From Stictocephala bisonia (Eukaryota; Arthropoda; Insecta; Hemiptera; Membracidae): a stretch of 64,000 nucleotides of DNA. A program made the position numbers and the translations under genes. Every line of letters starts with the position of its first letter. Positions within the stretch are counted from its first letter, which is position 1. Below the pieces are notes generated by a model. It was not told where the DNA came from. It did no database searches and worked only from the letters and a program-made list of their open reading frames with translations. The stretch lies in NCBI GenBank assembly GCA_035578905.1, contig JAQJVL010000005.1:1162345-1226344 (forward strand). Reading direction: 5' to 3'. Of the stretch, positions 10,786-23,841 are shown in pieces.

Positions 10786-13700
10786 ATGGTTCAAACCACT
10801 ACTTAAAAAAGTTTTATTATACCGGAAATAGTACAAAGCGTGCCTCCAATATTAAACTTTTTTGATCGTTGCTTTTAACCTTTGGTCTAACTTTCAAGGT
10901 AGCTTCATTATTTTTGAACGTTTGAAAATTATTTTATGCAAATTAGGCTGCAATTAACTCAACTTCAACCATGTACTAAATACCTGACTTGGGTGATATT
11001 CTATGTCTATGAAGACGTAATAAATATATAAATATCTTCGATTACGTTTATCGCACGGTGCTGACCTGTTTAAGGTTGTAAGGAAGTTATGTTCTACTCT
11101 AGGAATACGTTATAGTGATTGATATTGCCAACCAACTCATTAAATTCAGCCTTATCATTCCTTTTCAACTTTATATTACACCTCTTGGACGTGTCATGCG
11201 AATTCTAATTACTTGCACATTAAATCAAGTTTGCTCTTGAACAAGTAACGCAGATAGCTAATGTAATTTAGAGGGATCTTTGACTTAGATATCCTTTCAG
11301 TTTTGTGCATAATGTTTGTGTTTGTTATTAATTATGATTGATAATAATTAATTATAATTGTATCAATAGCTATATTTAAGTATTAATCATCATTTGTGTT
11401 AGTGCAGGATGCATTTAACTGTGTTGCAGTTAATTTGAGTTTAAACATACTTATAATTGAATATTATTATGAACATCTTAAAGTTTTCCTAAGCCTATTT
11501 TTTATTTCCGATAACAGTTTCTAGATGTAAAAGAATAATATTTCGAAGATTTTATTGATTATTTTTTAGTATGAGCACTTTTCTTGCGGGTGCATTTTTT
11601 GACGTGTTCAAATTATTCTTTGTCCTTAAAATAATGAGGATTTTTGTTTTGCTTATCTTGATAGTTCTCAAGCTATAATTAATCAGATTATAAAATGTAA
11701 GTAATGGGTTATGGTCGTCTTGCAGTATTCTGAGTAATTTGACTTGGAGTGTTTTAGCTCATAAATTATTATTATTAGTTGTTTGTATTATTTTTCGTTT
11801 CTAATTTGAGAGGTAGATTGTTCATTACTTCGATGCTTAGTTTCTTAAATACGATTTTGAGGTTTGTGAAATAGAAATGTTCTGTCCAAGCTGTCGAATT
11901 CCTGAATCCGTTATGGTTTTATTCTGATGGTCTGTTTCCTTCTAATTGGTTAAGAGTTATTAAGTGTTTTACGATACGCGTAGATTATCAATGTATTTGA
12001 CTCTCAGTAGAACAACAGAGAGATGGTAAAATTTTAATTTAAGTGTAGAAAATTAACTACATTCACTTGTGGCCCTTTTGAATTAATTCTTATAGTTCTG
12101 AAGGTTACATTAATCCTATAGAAATATTTACTCATGGAACTAAATTACGTTTGTAAACAAATACTAAATGAAGAATGTTGTTGTTACAAAAGGAGTCAGT
12201 ATTACTTTGTTTATGAATAGTTAAAAAATATAAAAACAGACCAACTAATTTAATATTATTCTAAACAAATATTTTACTGCAAACACAAGTGAAGATGACT
12301 TTGGGGTTATGTAAACACTTTTAAAAACGTTACTTTTAAAAAGTGTTACTTTTAAAAGCAGGTAATCTCAAAGTACTAATTACTCTTAAAAACTTGTATT
12401 TTTTAAATATGCCTTTACTTTATATTTTTTAAATAAATTTAATTTTTATCTCTTTGAAATGGTGTAATGTGACTGCTCGTACTTATTGGTTGAGGAGGAA
12501 GGAAATTCCTTACCACAATTATTCCAGCATAAGTATTTTTAGCAATAAATAATAGTAGCCAAGTTTTGAGCTGAATTACATTAGTTAATTATAATATTTG
12601 TAAATTATTTCAGAGATATATGTTATTAGTTGTTGAGTTAATTGTTGATGTTTGTTATTTTTATTTGTTGATTTTCTAATCTTATTGTTGAATATTCGTT
12701 GTTATAATTATATTATTTGCTATTGGTTTACGGTAATTTAAACAATTATTTGATAAAATGTACTTCAATTGATTGTACCTTAGACAATTGTGTATGTTTA
12801 TGTACTGAAACTCCAACACACCAGTCGTGATACACACGGAAGCCCAAATAGTGCCTAAGATACCCAAAAAATTGAAATTTATATTTAAAGTAAAAAGTAT
12901 TCAAAATCCATAAAAATTTGTCTCTATACCTGTAAATGATTACAGTAATCATTTTTTAATTAACTTTAAATATAGTTTGTTTTTTCTTTATTCACTAATA
13001 ATGACAATTTACTGATCTTTGAGGGTATTTGATTTATTGAATATATTTCAAAAAGTTATTATTGTTTATTACTGTTTCAATTCACTATCGTTATTTAGTT
13101 ATTTAATTCAGATAGTGTCTAAAATAGCAGTTATGCTAAAGAGATTAATTTATAGTTGCAATATAAATGTAATTTTCAAGAAAATAATAAACGATTTTTT
13201 AATTTCATACGACCACTTCATTGCTCCCACGAACAGTTAAATTTTCGCTTAAATATTAATCCAAAATCAAACATGATGTCAATGTTTACTGTTTGGGTGA
13301 CACGCTGACTAAATAAAGACTGTTCCGACCAAGCTCGGGCTGTCCATATTGTAGCTAGCAGTCCCTGCTAGACGGCGATACTAAGGCTAACTATTTACAG
13401 CCTCAAGTGTAGTTGGACTAGGACTTGTTGATAAACATCACCTTACACATAAACAGTCATATTTTAGAAAACACAAATGTAATCACTTCTAAAAATAGAA
13501 AATAGGTCATTGTACAGAAGTTTTAAATAAATTGCGTTGTTTTAAGTGACAATAATACAAAGAGGTCAGGTGTTGAGGGGAGATTGATCATGTTAGTAGT
13601 TAAATACAGAAGGTGACTTACGTGCTGGTGGGTTGAGGGGGCGCACATGTATGGGAACCGCCTGTTGCTTGCGAGTTACCAGCGCGCACCGGGCCAGCGC

Positions 13701-14027
13701 ACAGCTCGATATCGCGCCCAGTGACGCCTGACACGCACGCACTCCTTATCACTAACCGAGGCCGCAGACAGCCCGCGATACACCTCTACTTTCTACTTAG
13801 TCGTTCATTCGATTAGTGACTGTCATATCAATAGTGGCATTGATAGCACCGCTACGACGAGACTTTCGATATAAATTGAAAATACGGTGTACACAAACAA
13901 GAATACGAATTGAATATTTCGCGATAGCAGTGAATTATTCCTGTACTTCTTGTTAGAATCGAACACTACATTGGTAGTATTCATTTTAATTAATTTTTCT
14001 TTAGGAAAAGACAATTATGATTGGAGC
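10786..14027. other. AT-rich intergenic stretch with one CpG-rich island
   Basis: No gene is recognisable. The short open frames near 12.7-13.2 kb are low-complexity and lack domains. A GC- and CpG-rich segment at about 13630-13790 (rich in GCGC and CGCG) stands out from the surrounding AT-rich DNA and could be a promoter or the 5' exon of an unseen transcript. That is a guess from composition only. Confidence 0.4.
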
Positions 14028-15245
14028 TCTCCTTATGAACAGACCTGTAATAAATGCTACCCATCCAACACGTTTTCTATTATCAGAAGTATCAATGGAT
14101 AGACTTACCTACCTGTAATAAATGATGTACATCCAACACGTTTTCTATTATCAGAAGTATCAATGGATATACTTATCGACCTGTAATAAATGATGCACAT
14201 CCAACACGTTTTTTATTATCAGAAGTATCAATGGATAGACTTATCGACCTGTAATAAATGATGCACATCCAACACGTTTTCTATTGTCAGAAGTATCAAT
14301 GGATATACTTATCGACCTGTAATAAATGATGCACATCCAACACGTTTTCTATTATCAGAAGTATCAATGGATATACTTATCGACCTGTAATAAATGATGC
14401 ACATCCAACACGTTTTTTATTATCAGAAGTATCAATGGATATACTTATCGACCTGTAATAAATGATGCACATCCAACACGTTTTTTATTATCAGAAGTAT
14501 CAATGGATATACTTATCGACCTGTAATAAATGATGCACATCCAACACGTTTTCTATTATCAGAAGTATCAATGGATATACTTATCGACCTGTAATAAATT
14601 ATGCACATCCAGCACGTTTTATATTATCAGAATTATCAATGGATAGACTTACCGACCTGTAATAAATAATGCACATCCAACACGTTTTTTATTATCAGAA
14701 GTATCAATGGATAGACTTACTAACCTGTAATAAATTATGCACATCCAACACGTTTTCTATTATCAGAAGTATCAATGAATAGACTTTTCGACCTGTAATA
14801 AATGATGCACATCTATCACGTTTTCTATTATCAGAAGTATCAATGGATAGACTTACCGACCTGTAATAAATTATGTACATCCAACACGTTTTTTATTATC
14901 AGAAGTATCAATGGATAGACTTACCAACCTGTAATAAATGATGCACATCCAACACGTTTTCTATTATCAGAAGTATCAATGGATATACTTACCCACCTAT
15001 AATAATTGATGCACATCCAACACGTTTTCTATTATCAGAAGTATCAATAGATAGACTTACCGACCTGTAATAAATTATGCACATCCAACACGTTTTCTAT
15101 TATCAGAAGTATCAATGAATATAATTACCGACCTGTAATAAATGATGCCCATCCAACACGTTTTCTATTATCAGAAGTAGAAGTTTCAATGTTACCCATC
15201 CAACACGTTTTCTATTATCGGAAGTATCAATGGATAGACTTGTAT
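14028..15245 (+). repeat. 68-bp minisatellite, about 17-18 units
   Basis: Tandem units of about 68 bp contain ACCTGTAATAAATGATGCAC, then ATCCAACACGTTTTCTATTA, then TCAGAAGTATCAATGGATA. Copies are highly similar, with scattered substitutions. Most units include AATAAA on the plus strand within the first part. Confidence 0.95.
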
Positions 15246-15494
15246 CACTTATTTAAAAGGTGAATCTTAGTTAATCTTGGCACGTACTCTTAAAATATGG
15301 TCAAATATGTTTAAATATATCATCGAAAATCATATTTTTTTGTGTTAATAAGCATCAAGATCAACATTACAAAGTTTCACCTACAATTACATTATACAAC
15401 TATACACAGCATAATAACACGCATATAAAATCACACCATACTCACAGTGCTGTAGGCCCTACCGGAACATTGCTCTCATGGGATATAAATTATA

Positions 15495-16085
15495 CTGGAA
15501 TTGGGACAACTCGATTGGTAAATCCCGAACAACTGGAGTAGTAAGCGCCGATCAACTCGAGTAATGATTGCCGAACAACTCGACAGGTAAGTTATGAACA
15601 ATTCGAGAGGTAAATGCCGAACAACTCGAGTGGTTAATGCCGAACACCTGAAGTCGTAAGTACCGAACAATTCGAGTAGTAAGTGCCGAACAACTCGAGT
15701 GGTAAATGCCGAACAACTCCAGTCTTAAGTACCGAAGAATTCGAGTAGTAAGTGCCGAACAACTCGAGTGGTAAGTGCCGAACAACTCGAGTGATAAGTG
15801 CAGAACAACTCGAATCGTAAGTACCGAACAAGTTGAGTTGTAAGTACCGAACAGCTCGAGTGGTAAGTGCCGAACAACTGGAATGGTAAGTGCCAAACAA
15901 CTTGAGTAGTAAGTGCCGAACAATTCGAGTAGTAAGTGCCGAACAACTCGAGTGGTAAGTGCCGAACAACTCGAGTGATAAGTGCAGAACAACTCGAATC
16001 GTAAGTACCGAACAAGTCGAGTCGTAAGTACCGAACAACTCGAGTGGTAAGTGCTGAATAACTCGAGTGGTAAGTGCCGAACCAG
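15495..16085 (+). repeat. 23-bp minisatellite, about 24 units
   Basis: Tandem units of 23 bp contain CCGAACAACTCGAGTGGTAA followed by GTG. Many copies carry the CTCGAG palindrome and a GGTAAGTG stretch matching the 5' splice-site consensus. Minus-strand open frames (for example 16238-15552) reflect that three units make 69 bases. They show only LFGTYHSSCS-type periodic peptides. Confidence 0.95.
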
Positions 16086-17489
16086 CTGATTGCTGTAAAA
16101 ACGGTAAATAAGTTTCACTCCCGGTGACATTGTAGCATCAGTGTCCATCCCACTACACACGCACAATACTAAAGCAGTTATAGACAGATTATAATTGGAT
16201 AAAGGCATTTTTTGTATCTGAATCCTAAAGAATTTCAAGCCTGCGGCCTAAAAGCACCGAGTAAAATATTGGATCACGACTCGAGAGGCCTGAAGTTGTG
16301 ATCCAATAAAAAATAATTTAAAGAAATATCCAATTAATCTGCTGGAAACATAAGTCTAACTTCACTGTGTGTCTAACTACCACCCACTGGGAAATGACCG
16401 GAGCTAAACTAGTCTCTTGGTTGAGACGCCATAGAACCCCTACTCCTATCATAAAGCATTCCATCATTGTTCCTTGTAGCCTTTGCTTTGATAAGATTCT
16501 GAGAAGTGTAAAGCTGCTGAACAAAACTTGAAGGCTACTTATACAGGGTGTTCATAAAACCCCTTCAAGACTTAAGGTTATAATTACTTACACGAAAACT
16601 AAGAAAACAGTTCCTATAAACATATGTCCTAAAACGCTTAGTTTACCGTCTGTCTGTCTGAATATGTTTGATACATAATTTATCATATCTTAATAACCCC
16701 TCAAGATAAAATCTTCAAACCTGGTACATGTATGAGGAACAATAAGACCTAATTTAGTATACATTGTCAAGTTCCTACTTTGTACCATTTCAAAATAGCG
16801 GCTATTCTTAGTTTCTAAAGCTTAACATCCGTTCCTGATTACGATCCTATTATGTACTAGGGTTCTGATCAGGAGCCATATAAATACTTCTGATAATAAA
16901 TCATACAAATTATAATAACAATTTTAAAACTTGAAGATGGCTAAAATACTGTACCGTTAAACTAATTAAAAATGTGAAACTTAAAATATTTTAAAGGTCA
17001 CTCAAAGGGTGGTATCAGTTAAACAATCATAATTTTTAGTACTAATTACATTATCTTTACAACTTGTATGACAAAATTTAATATTCTGACATTGCGCTGC
17101 ATTAATTATTTGAATCGATAATTTGAATAATTTCTTCAACGAAATCAACTAATTAAATGTTTGAAATCAATACTAATGTTGACTTTTTACATACTAAATA
17201 TTAATTAAATATGTATACTAAAGATTAATTAAACACTTTCATCTCTCATCTGTTACAAGTTAGTTTGCCGAGAATATGATGCTGAAAATAAACAACGTAC
17301 AATTCTATATACAAATTATTCACTATTCGATATAGGGTGACATTTTGAGGTCACATAAGCCCCAGGCGCCTGACAGTTGTCACCTGTTGCATATTTAGAG
17401 TACAAATAGACCTATCATGTTTTAGCTATCACGCATACGCTATAAATTTTAAGATTCAAGATTTTTAAATAATTAGATAGCCATTAAAT
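16086..17489. other. Non-coding stretch
   Basis: No gene was recognised. A small inverted repeat sits near 16262-16308 (GGATCACGACTC against GTTGTGATCC). TACAGGGTGTTCATAAAACC at 16540 resembles a DNA-transposon terminus, but no matching second end was found nearby. The rest is AT-rich. Confidence 0.4.
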
Positions 17490-17615
17490 AATTATACAAT
17501 TACAATAGGCTTCGTCAGTTTATATCTAAAAATAAATAATATATACAAGTATATCTATGTTTACAACAGTAACTATGATTAAAATAAAGGTAGGTATATA
17601 TTACAAATATACTAG

Positions 17616-20560
17616 TCATACAATATCACAAGTCATATACTCTTCAACTGAATAAAAAACGTTGCCCTTAAGCCACTTAGATATAAATTGGTTGAATTTA
17701 TTATTTGGTAATAGTCTAGTTGTTAATGGTAGCTTATTAAATAATCTAAATTGTTGATATTGGTAACTTTTCATTGTTTTACTTAATCTAATGCTTGGTG
17801 TAACTAAGTCTTGTTTGTTTCTTGTTTGATAATCGTGTACTAAACTGTGAGTATTAAAGCCATTTATATTTTCTTTAACAAAGATTAAATTATTATAAAT
17901 ATACATATTGGCAAGTGTCATGATTTTAAATTTGGAAAAATATTCTCTGCAGGATTCCCGATTAGATGTTCCAGCCAACACTCGTACTGCCTTCTTCTGC
18001 CAAATAAAAGATTTTTTAGCAGCACTACAATTGCCCCAGAGACGTACACCATAACTTAAATGGCTGTGAAAAAGACCAAAGTATGCCATCAATAACACAT
18101 CAGGACTCACACAATTCTTTAGTTTTCGTATTAAAAATAGCACCCTTGACAATTTCTTACAAAGACTAAAAGCATGTTCATCCCAGCAAAGGCACTATCT
18201 AAAGAAATACCAAGAAGTTTGACTGATTTAAGAAAGTTGTCATCTATTAAATCTAAATTATTTTTCAACGAAAAAATTGTGTGCTCAGTCTTACTATCGT
18301 TTAAAATTAAATTATTGGCAGAATACCACACTTTAGCTAGTTCTAGAGATGTAGCAAGTTGAGACTTGGCACCCGAACCATTAGTATCAGAACAGATCAA
18401 TGTTGTGTCATCAGCGTATAGCACTGATGTTAAAGGTATATTATAACTAAAATCGTTTATAAATACTAAGAATAAAAAGGGTCCAAGGACAGAGCCTTGG
18501 GGTACCCCTCTCATTACACTTAACAGGTCAGACGAACAGTTATTTACACATACAATTTGTTTTCTATGATTAAGGTAACTTTCAACCAGTTGCAATTCCT
18601 TATTTCTAATACCTATTTCTAATACCATAGTACTCTAACTTATTACACAGCACTGAATGTGACACCAAATCAAAAGCTTTGCTCAAGTCAACCAAACTGC
18701 ACCCAGTGATATGTTTGTTTTCAAAACCAGTATAAATAGTGTTGAGGACAGCCTCAACAGCCATAATAGTGGAATGATTCGGTCTAAAACCAAACTGGAG
18801 GGGGTATAACAAATTATTTGAAACAAAATAACCATGCAATTGCTCCAAAATGCAAGATTCAATTACTTTACTTAGTATGGGAACTATTGCAATTGGACGA
18901 TAGTTCTCAGGCTTATTTCTGTCACCCTTCTTATAAATAGGATTAACTTTGGCTTAGACGTTGTGGAAACTGGCCTTCAATCAATATGAGATTAATGAGA
19001 TAAGCAAGTGGAACTAGAATAGCATCTATTATACTTTTTATTATATAATTAGATAAACCAAATATATCTTCACTTCGAGAATTGCTCATTTTATTGACTA
19101 TATCCTTAACATGTTTTTGGTAACTTACCCTCCATCTAAAGTCATTTTTACATATTTCAGGTCGGGGAAATTTTCTCAAGAGATCAGAGTAATTTACATT
19201 GTTTTGTTTGTTATTTACAGTACTGATATCTGTATTTACAAAGTAGTTGTTCAATATATCTGCAGAAAGAGGATTTTTTGTAGTAGTCGTATGTTGTCCT
19301 GATTCATTTTTTACAATCTCCCAAGCTTTCTTACATTTATTTTTTGCATTTAGAATCATCTTATCATTAAATACTTTTTTAGCTTCATTGATAGCTTTGT
19401 AATACAATTTTTTATATTGGATGTACTTGGTCTTATCAAGTTGGTTTGCACCTGATTTCCATTTGTCATATAGAGCAAGCAACTGGGTACACATCAACTG
19501 GAGTTGAGGGGTAAACCAATTCCCTGACAGACGGTGACCGCCTTTACACCCTTTTTATACTCTAATTGATGGGCAGTAATAATTAAAATTAGTTAACAAT
19601 ATATTTACAAACATAGGAAAAACACAATTTACATCCTGAAGATTGCACAAAGGTGACCAATCAACACTTTTCAAACATTCTTTAAGGTTACACAATCTGT
19701 CTAAGGATATAAGACGTTTTTTATATGTTTCTTCTTTTCTAATACCATCATCAAACATAACATTTAGAGAGAAATCAACAAAAACACCTGCATGATCAGA
19801 GATTATATCCTGTTTTAGCAGGGAGCTAGTATATAGATCTTTGTTTATGTTAGAGTACAAATTATCCAAACAGGATGAGTCTCTTGTTGGTAGGCTGTTA
19901 GTGTAATACAAATTTACTGACCTAAGAATATTAAGGAAGTACTGCACATTTGGCTTATTTAGTTCTAAAATGTTAACATATAAGTCACCAGCCAGAGCAA
20001 AGAACTTATGTGGCTTGGTCATTAGATATAGTAATAAATTTTCTAACTTGTTTACAAAAACATAAAAATCAGAGTTGGGAGTTCTATACATACATAAAAT
20101 AATAAAATCATATTCTATTAATTTAACTACAGAGGGTTCACATACAAAGTCGAAACAGAAATCTGAAACATCAATAACTTCATATTTTAAAGATTTTTTT
20201 AACAATATTGAAGAACCTCCATGAATGAGAGGAGGTTTACGACAGTACGACGAAGCTGGAATGAAACCATCAGGGACATACAATGGAATTTCCTCTTTTT
20301 AAAGCCAGTGTTCATTTAAACATAAAATATCAGTGGCACGATGCTCCAAAATTGATTCTAAGTGGCCAACTTTATTCTTAAGTGATCTAATATTTAATGT
20401 CAATACCTTTAAGTTGGGTAAAATTTTAATCTTTGTAGCCTGTTTATTCTTAATATTATTACTTATGCCACTTGTATTTAAAGTATCAAATTGATTACCT
20501 ATATTATACAGATTATCTAAAGAACTAGAGTTAGGTCTATTATTAAATAATATTCTTTTG
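17616..20560 (-). pseudogene. CR1-type ORF2: AP endonuclease and reverse transcriptase
   Basis: The N-terminal frame reads NIRSLKNKVGHLESILEH and LCLNEHWL, typical of the start of an AP-endonuclease, with a stop right after it. The endonuclease continues (20283-19555) with a GDLYVN block and an SDH motif. The linker and fingers are at 19497-18943. The RT core has NPIYKKGDRNKPENYRPI, FGFRPNHST, GVPQGSVLGP and the catalytic YADD box. The C-terminal region ends with DYQTRNKQD, the usual CR1 tail, and a stop at 17616. Frame changes near 19550, 18950, 18630 and 18160 break the reading frame into four or five pieces. Confidence 0.85.
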
Positions 20561-20561
20561 G

Positions 20562-22175
20562 TTAAGTTTTTAGACTGGAATCTATGGTTCCTAAGTTTTT
20601 TCCTGAAGAGTTGAAAGTCTCCCTCACTTCACTGGATACACCCGTACCGCCGGTCTGCTGAGCTGCCGGACTGTAGGTATCTGTAGCTGGTAGTGGCGGG
20701 AAATCTTCCAGTGAGGCCAGGGGGTTGCCAACGTGAACCATGATGTCAGCCAGTGGGTCCGAAGCAGATGCAGTCAGGGTCTGTGTCTCACTTTCGTTGA
20801 AAGAATTGTTATCTCCCATTATCACACTGTCTCTACTGCTGACCTGTAATGCACATTCTGGGACCTGTGAATTGCCAGTGACCGATGCATTGTCATGAGT
20901 CCGTGCACTGTCAGGTAGCACCAAGACATGAGTCGGACAAGAACTATTCAATTTGACACAATCAGCTTGAGAACGTAATTTGTTAAATGAACCATCCAGC
21001 TGAATTGTACTACAGATCACCTCAGCGAGCCACCGCTTACCCCAGCGATTCAGGTGCATCCCATGACGGGTATACAAATGTCTCTCAGCAAGGCTCACCT
21101 CAACAAGTGACACATTCGGATATGACTTACTCAGTTCTTTTAGGGCCTTATTTGTATTTTTTACTTCTCTGTTCACACAAGACCAATATGCAAGATCATG
21201 TCTAACTGGTATATCAACAATGACAACTTTATTGTTGTGTATCTGAGTAAGAGTTTCTTTAATGCCAGTGAAAAATTTTTCAGCTTCATTTGCAGCTACG
21301 TCATTTGTTCGGCACAGTACAACTAAAACATCATCTTCATTTTCAATTTCACAAGCTATATTTTCTCTGTTAAGTACGAGCTCAGATCTACCTCCAGGTC
21401 TGACAAAACCGACACTCTCATACGTCTTTTGGCACTTATTGATATGCCACACTAGGTTTTTGCCATGACTATCAGAACACAATAGTATTTTTTTTACTTT
21501 ATTACAGGACATTTGCTTTACAAATTTATTTTTTTCTTGAATAGGTTTGACTTTAGTTTTCTTTGAATTTTTATTTATGTTAGTGTGTGTTTCCATTGGT
21601 ATGCTACTTTCTGTAAGATCTACATTTTCTTCAAAATTTTGCAAGGGTTGAAAGGCATTTTTTGTTTGAATTTCAAACTGACTCGGTAGGCTTTGTCTTG
21701 CATTAATACTGCCACGTGATACCACCTTAAAGTCGTTATTTTTATACTTCAGTTTGATTATTTCTTCTTCTCTCTCAAGAACCAATTTTTGTTAATTACT
21801 AATTAATTTTCTCGCTTGTGCAAAATCATCACTGAGGACTTTAATAATTGATTTTTGATTCTCTATTTCGTCAGTCAGGAGTGTATTAATTTCCTCATTT
21901 AAAACAGCATCACCTTTGCAGCTGGAGCTAGCTATGCTTGAATTGTTACCTGATTTAGCATTCTCCTCCGCAGCCTCACAGTCAGCACAGAGCCAGCATT
22001 CTTTTGTGTCATAAAGAATATTAAACTGTGAAATACTCAAGTCTATACACTTAAGGTGACACCATTGTTTACATTGACCCTTGCAAAAAACACTATAACT
22101 AGTCCTTGTTATAGTTTTGTTGCAAGACCCACAATAATATTTCTTAGGTGTTTTCTTATTCTTGGTTTTTACCAT
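20562..22175 (-). pseudogene. CR1-type ORF1: PHD-like finger plus SGNH esterase
   Basis: The start codon at 22175 opens a protein of about 538 codons with one in-frame TAA near 21790. The N-terminus has Cys pairs and a QWCHLKC block followed by CWLCADC, a PHD-like zinc finger (residues about 12-65). A middle region carries the esterase blocks: CSDSHGKNL (nucleophile Ser), GGRSELVL, a TND block and HGMHLNRWGK (His). In the TND block the usual glycine is replaced, giving CRTNDV, so the oxyanion hole may be damaged. The C-terminus is Ser/Thr-rich. In this family the domain is thought to support the element's RNP; host function is not implied. Confidence 0.8.
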
Positions 22176-22200
22176 TTTTTAAATTAATTAAATGACTATA

Positions 22201-23840
22201 TACCAAATTATAATTAAATAATTTGTTTTGAATAAATATTTTGCCTCTTTTTACTGCAAATTATTTCTTTAAAATTTCATACAGCAAAAGATTATGAATG
22301 AATAAGTTTTGAAACAATGCCCATCAGTTCTCCAAACACCAATAATATTATAATTATTCTTATTTATTAAAATTTTTGTTAAAATATTTGTATAATTATC
22401 AATAAAACAAAATTAAATATTATAATATTTCTTTTTTTTTTACAGATGAACAGACAGATTTGTACTTTTCAATGAATTATTGCAATAACTATGAGTAGTG
22501 TATGGGCTTTGTCACAAGCAACCAGATAACAGACTAGACAGATTGTCTGTTGTGGACAGTTAAACTGGTCAAACTTCAGTGTCTTAGTTGGTTTAGTCTT
22601 GATTAAATAAAACCAGTTCCATGCAAACTTTATCAGGTCGTTAAGATGACGTAGACAGTCATTGTGACAACGTAGCCCAAAGCATTTATTAACTTGTGCA
22701 GCTTTCTCTTACAAATTAAACAAAATTTAGTTGAATATTTTTTAAACAACTGAAAAAAGTGTTATGTTTTACAATGTGTTAAATCTTGATGAAATCCTCA
22801 ATGATACATTTGTTTGAACAGTGTTTTTATTAATATTATTAGAACAACCAGCTAGGCCTATCTTCATGTAAGTAATAATAATAAAACTGAAAAACTACAG
22901 AATTCCTTAGTACATTTAACAAAGTATTATCAGCTAATACCCTTGGTACTTTCCTATGTTCACCAAAACCACTTTAAACTTTGATAAAACTATTTAAAAA
23001 ATAAAACTTGGATAAAACTTCTTACTGTTAAAAGGGCACATCCTTTATCCAACTACACTCATTTGACTCCTAGCAATTAACTCATTTAAATACGTTTGAT
23101 GTTCTATTTTAGGTAATTGTATAGAATAGGGGCTATGTTGGTTTTTGGCTGAAACTTTGTTTCATAGTAGATACATAGCTAATAAACAAGAATATGGTCT
23201 GTTTTTTAGAGGAAAAGCCGGAAAAACTACGAAAATGGTGAATAACGGAACATATTTATTTCCGTTGATATAGCGATGTGAGTACTCAAATTGTGCGGAA
23301 TGTTGTCCTAATTACGAATATGACAAGTTCTTTGTGAATGAACCGTTACTAAGCACGAACGCGCCAGAAATGTACCTACAAAGCTATAGTTACGAAAAAG
23401 AATTTTTGTAATTTCCCGCATTTTCCGCTGTAAAAACTATTGTATTGTTGTTTTTTAGTCATGTTTCTATTATGAAAAAGAATTTCAGCATAAAAAAAAC
23501 GACAAGGCTATACAGTAAAAACCTATCAAAGACAAATTCTATAGGCCTATAATTACGCTATTTTACAATACATCCAGAATAATTGTTTATCAATCATAAG
23601 TAAATGGATTTTTGTCAACATGTTTAATGTTTATAGACTAAGGTCACCACAAAAGTGATTTTTAATTTATTTCCTCCTGAATCCCCAAATTACTGTACCC
23701 CAATATTGGCCAAGAAAAATAAAAGTGCGTCTCACTGCCTAAATACCAGATTGGCCAAATATTTTGATAAATTGTCAATACTTCCATGATTCTCTATTTG
23801 GACATAATAAATACCACTATTAACTTTATGTGTATGTGTA
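22201..23840. other. AT-rich stretch without recognised gene
   Basis: No gene or repeat was recognised. The sequence is AT-rich throughout, with no open frame long enough to support and no recognisable domain. Confidence 0.4.
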
Positions 23841-23841
23841 A

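Larger units (their letters stand above)
17490..22200 (-). mobile_element. Nearly full-length CR1-type non-LTR retrotransposon
   Basis: The element reads right to left. ORF1 (22175-20562) is followed directly by ORF2 (about 20560-17616) with endonuclease and reverse transcriptase domains. The combination of a PHD-like zinc finger and an SGNH/GDSL esterase in ORF1 is characteristic of CR1-like elements (established knowledge of the family). ORF1 is interrupted by one stop and ORF2 by several stops or frameshifts, so the copy is inactive but fairly young. The 5' and 3' ends are approximate; no target duplication was identified. Confidence 0.85.

Noticed and set aside
15552..16238. A 228-codon open frame with LFGTYHSSCS repeats
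   Set aside because: By-product of the 23-bp array (three units give 69 bases), with no domain.
16540..16560. TACAGGGTGTTCATAAAACC as the end of a DNA transposon
   Set aside because: No inverted partner end or transposase was found within several kilobases. GGGACACCCTGCATATAG near 28936 is too far away and only weakly similar.
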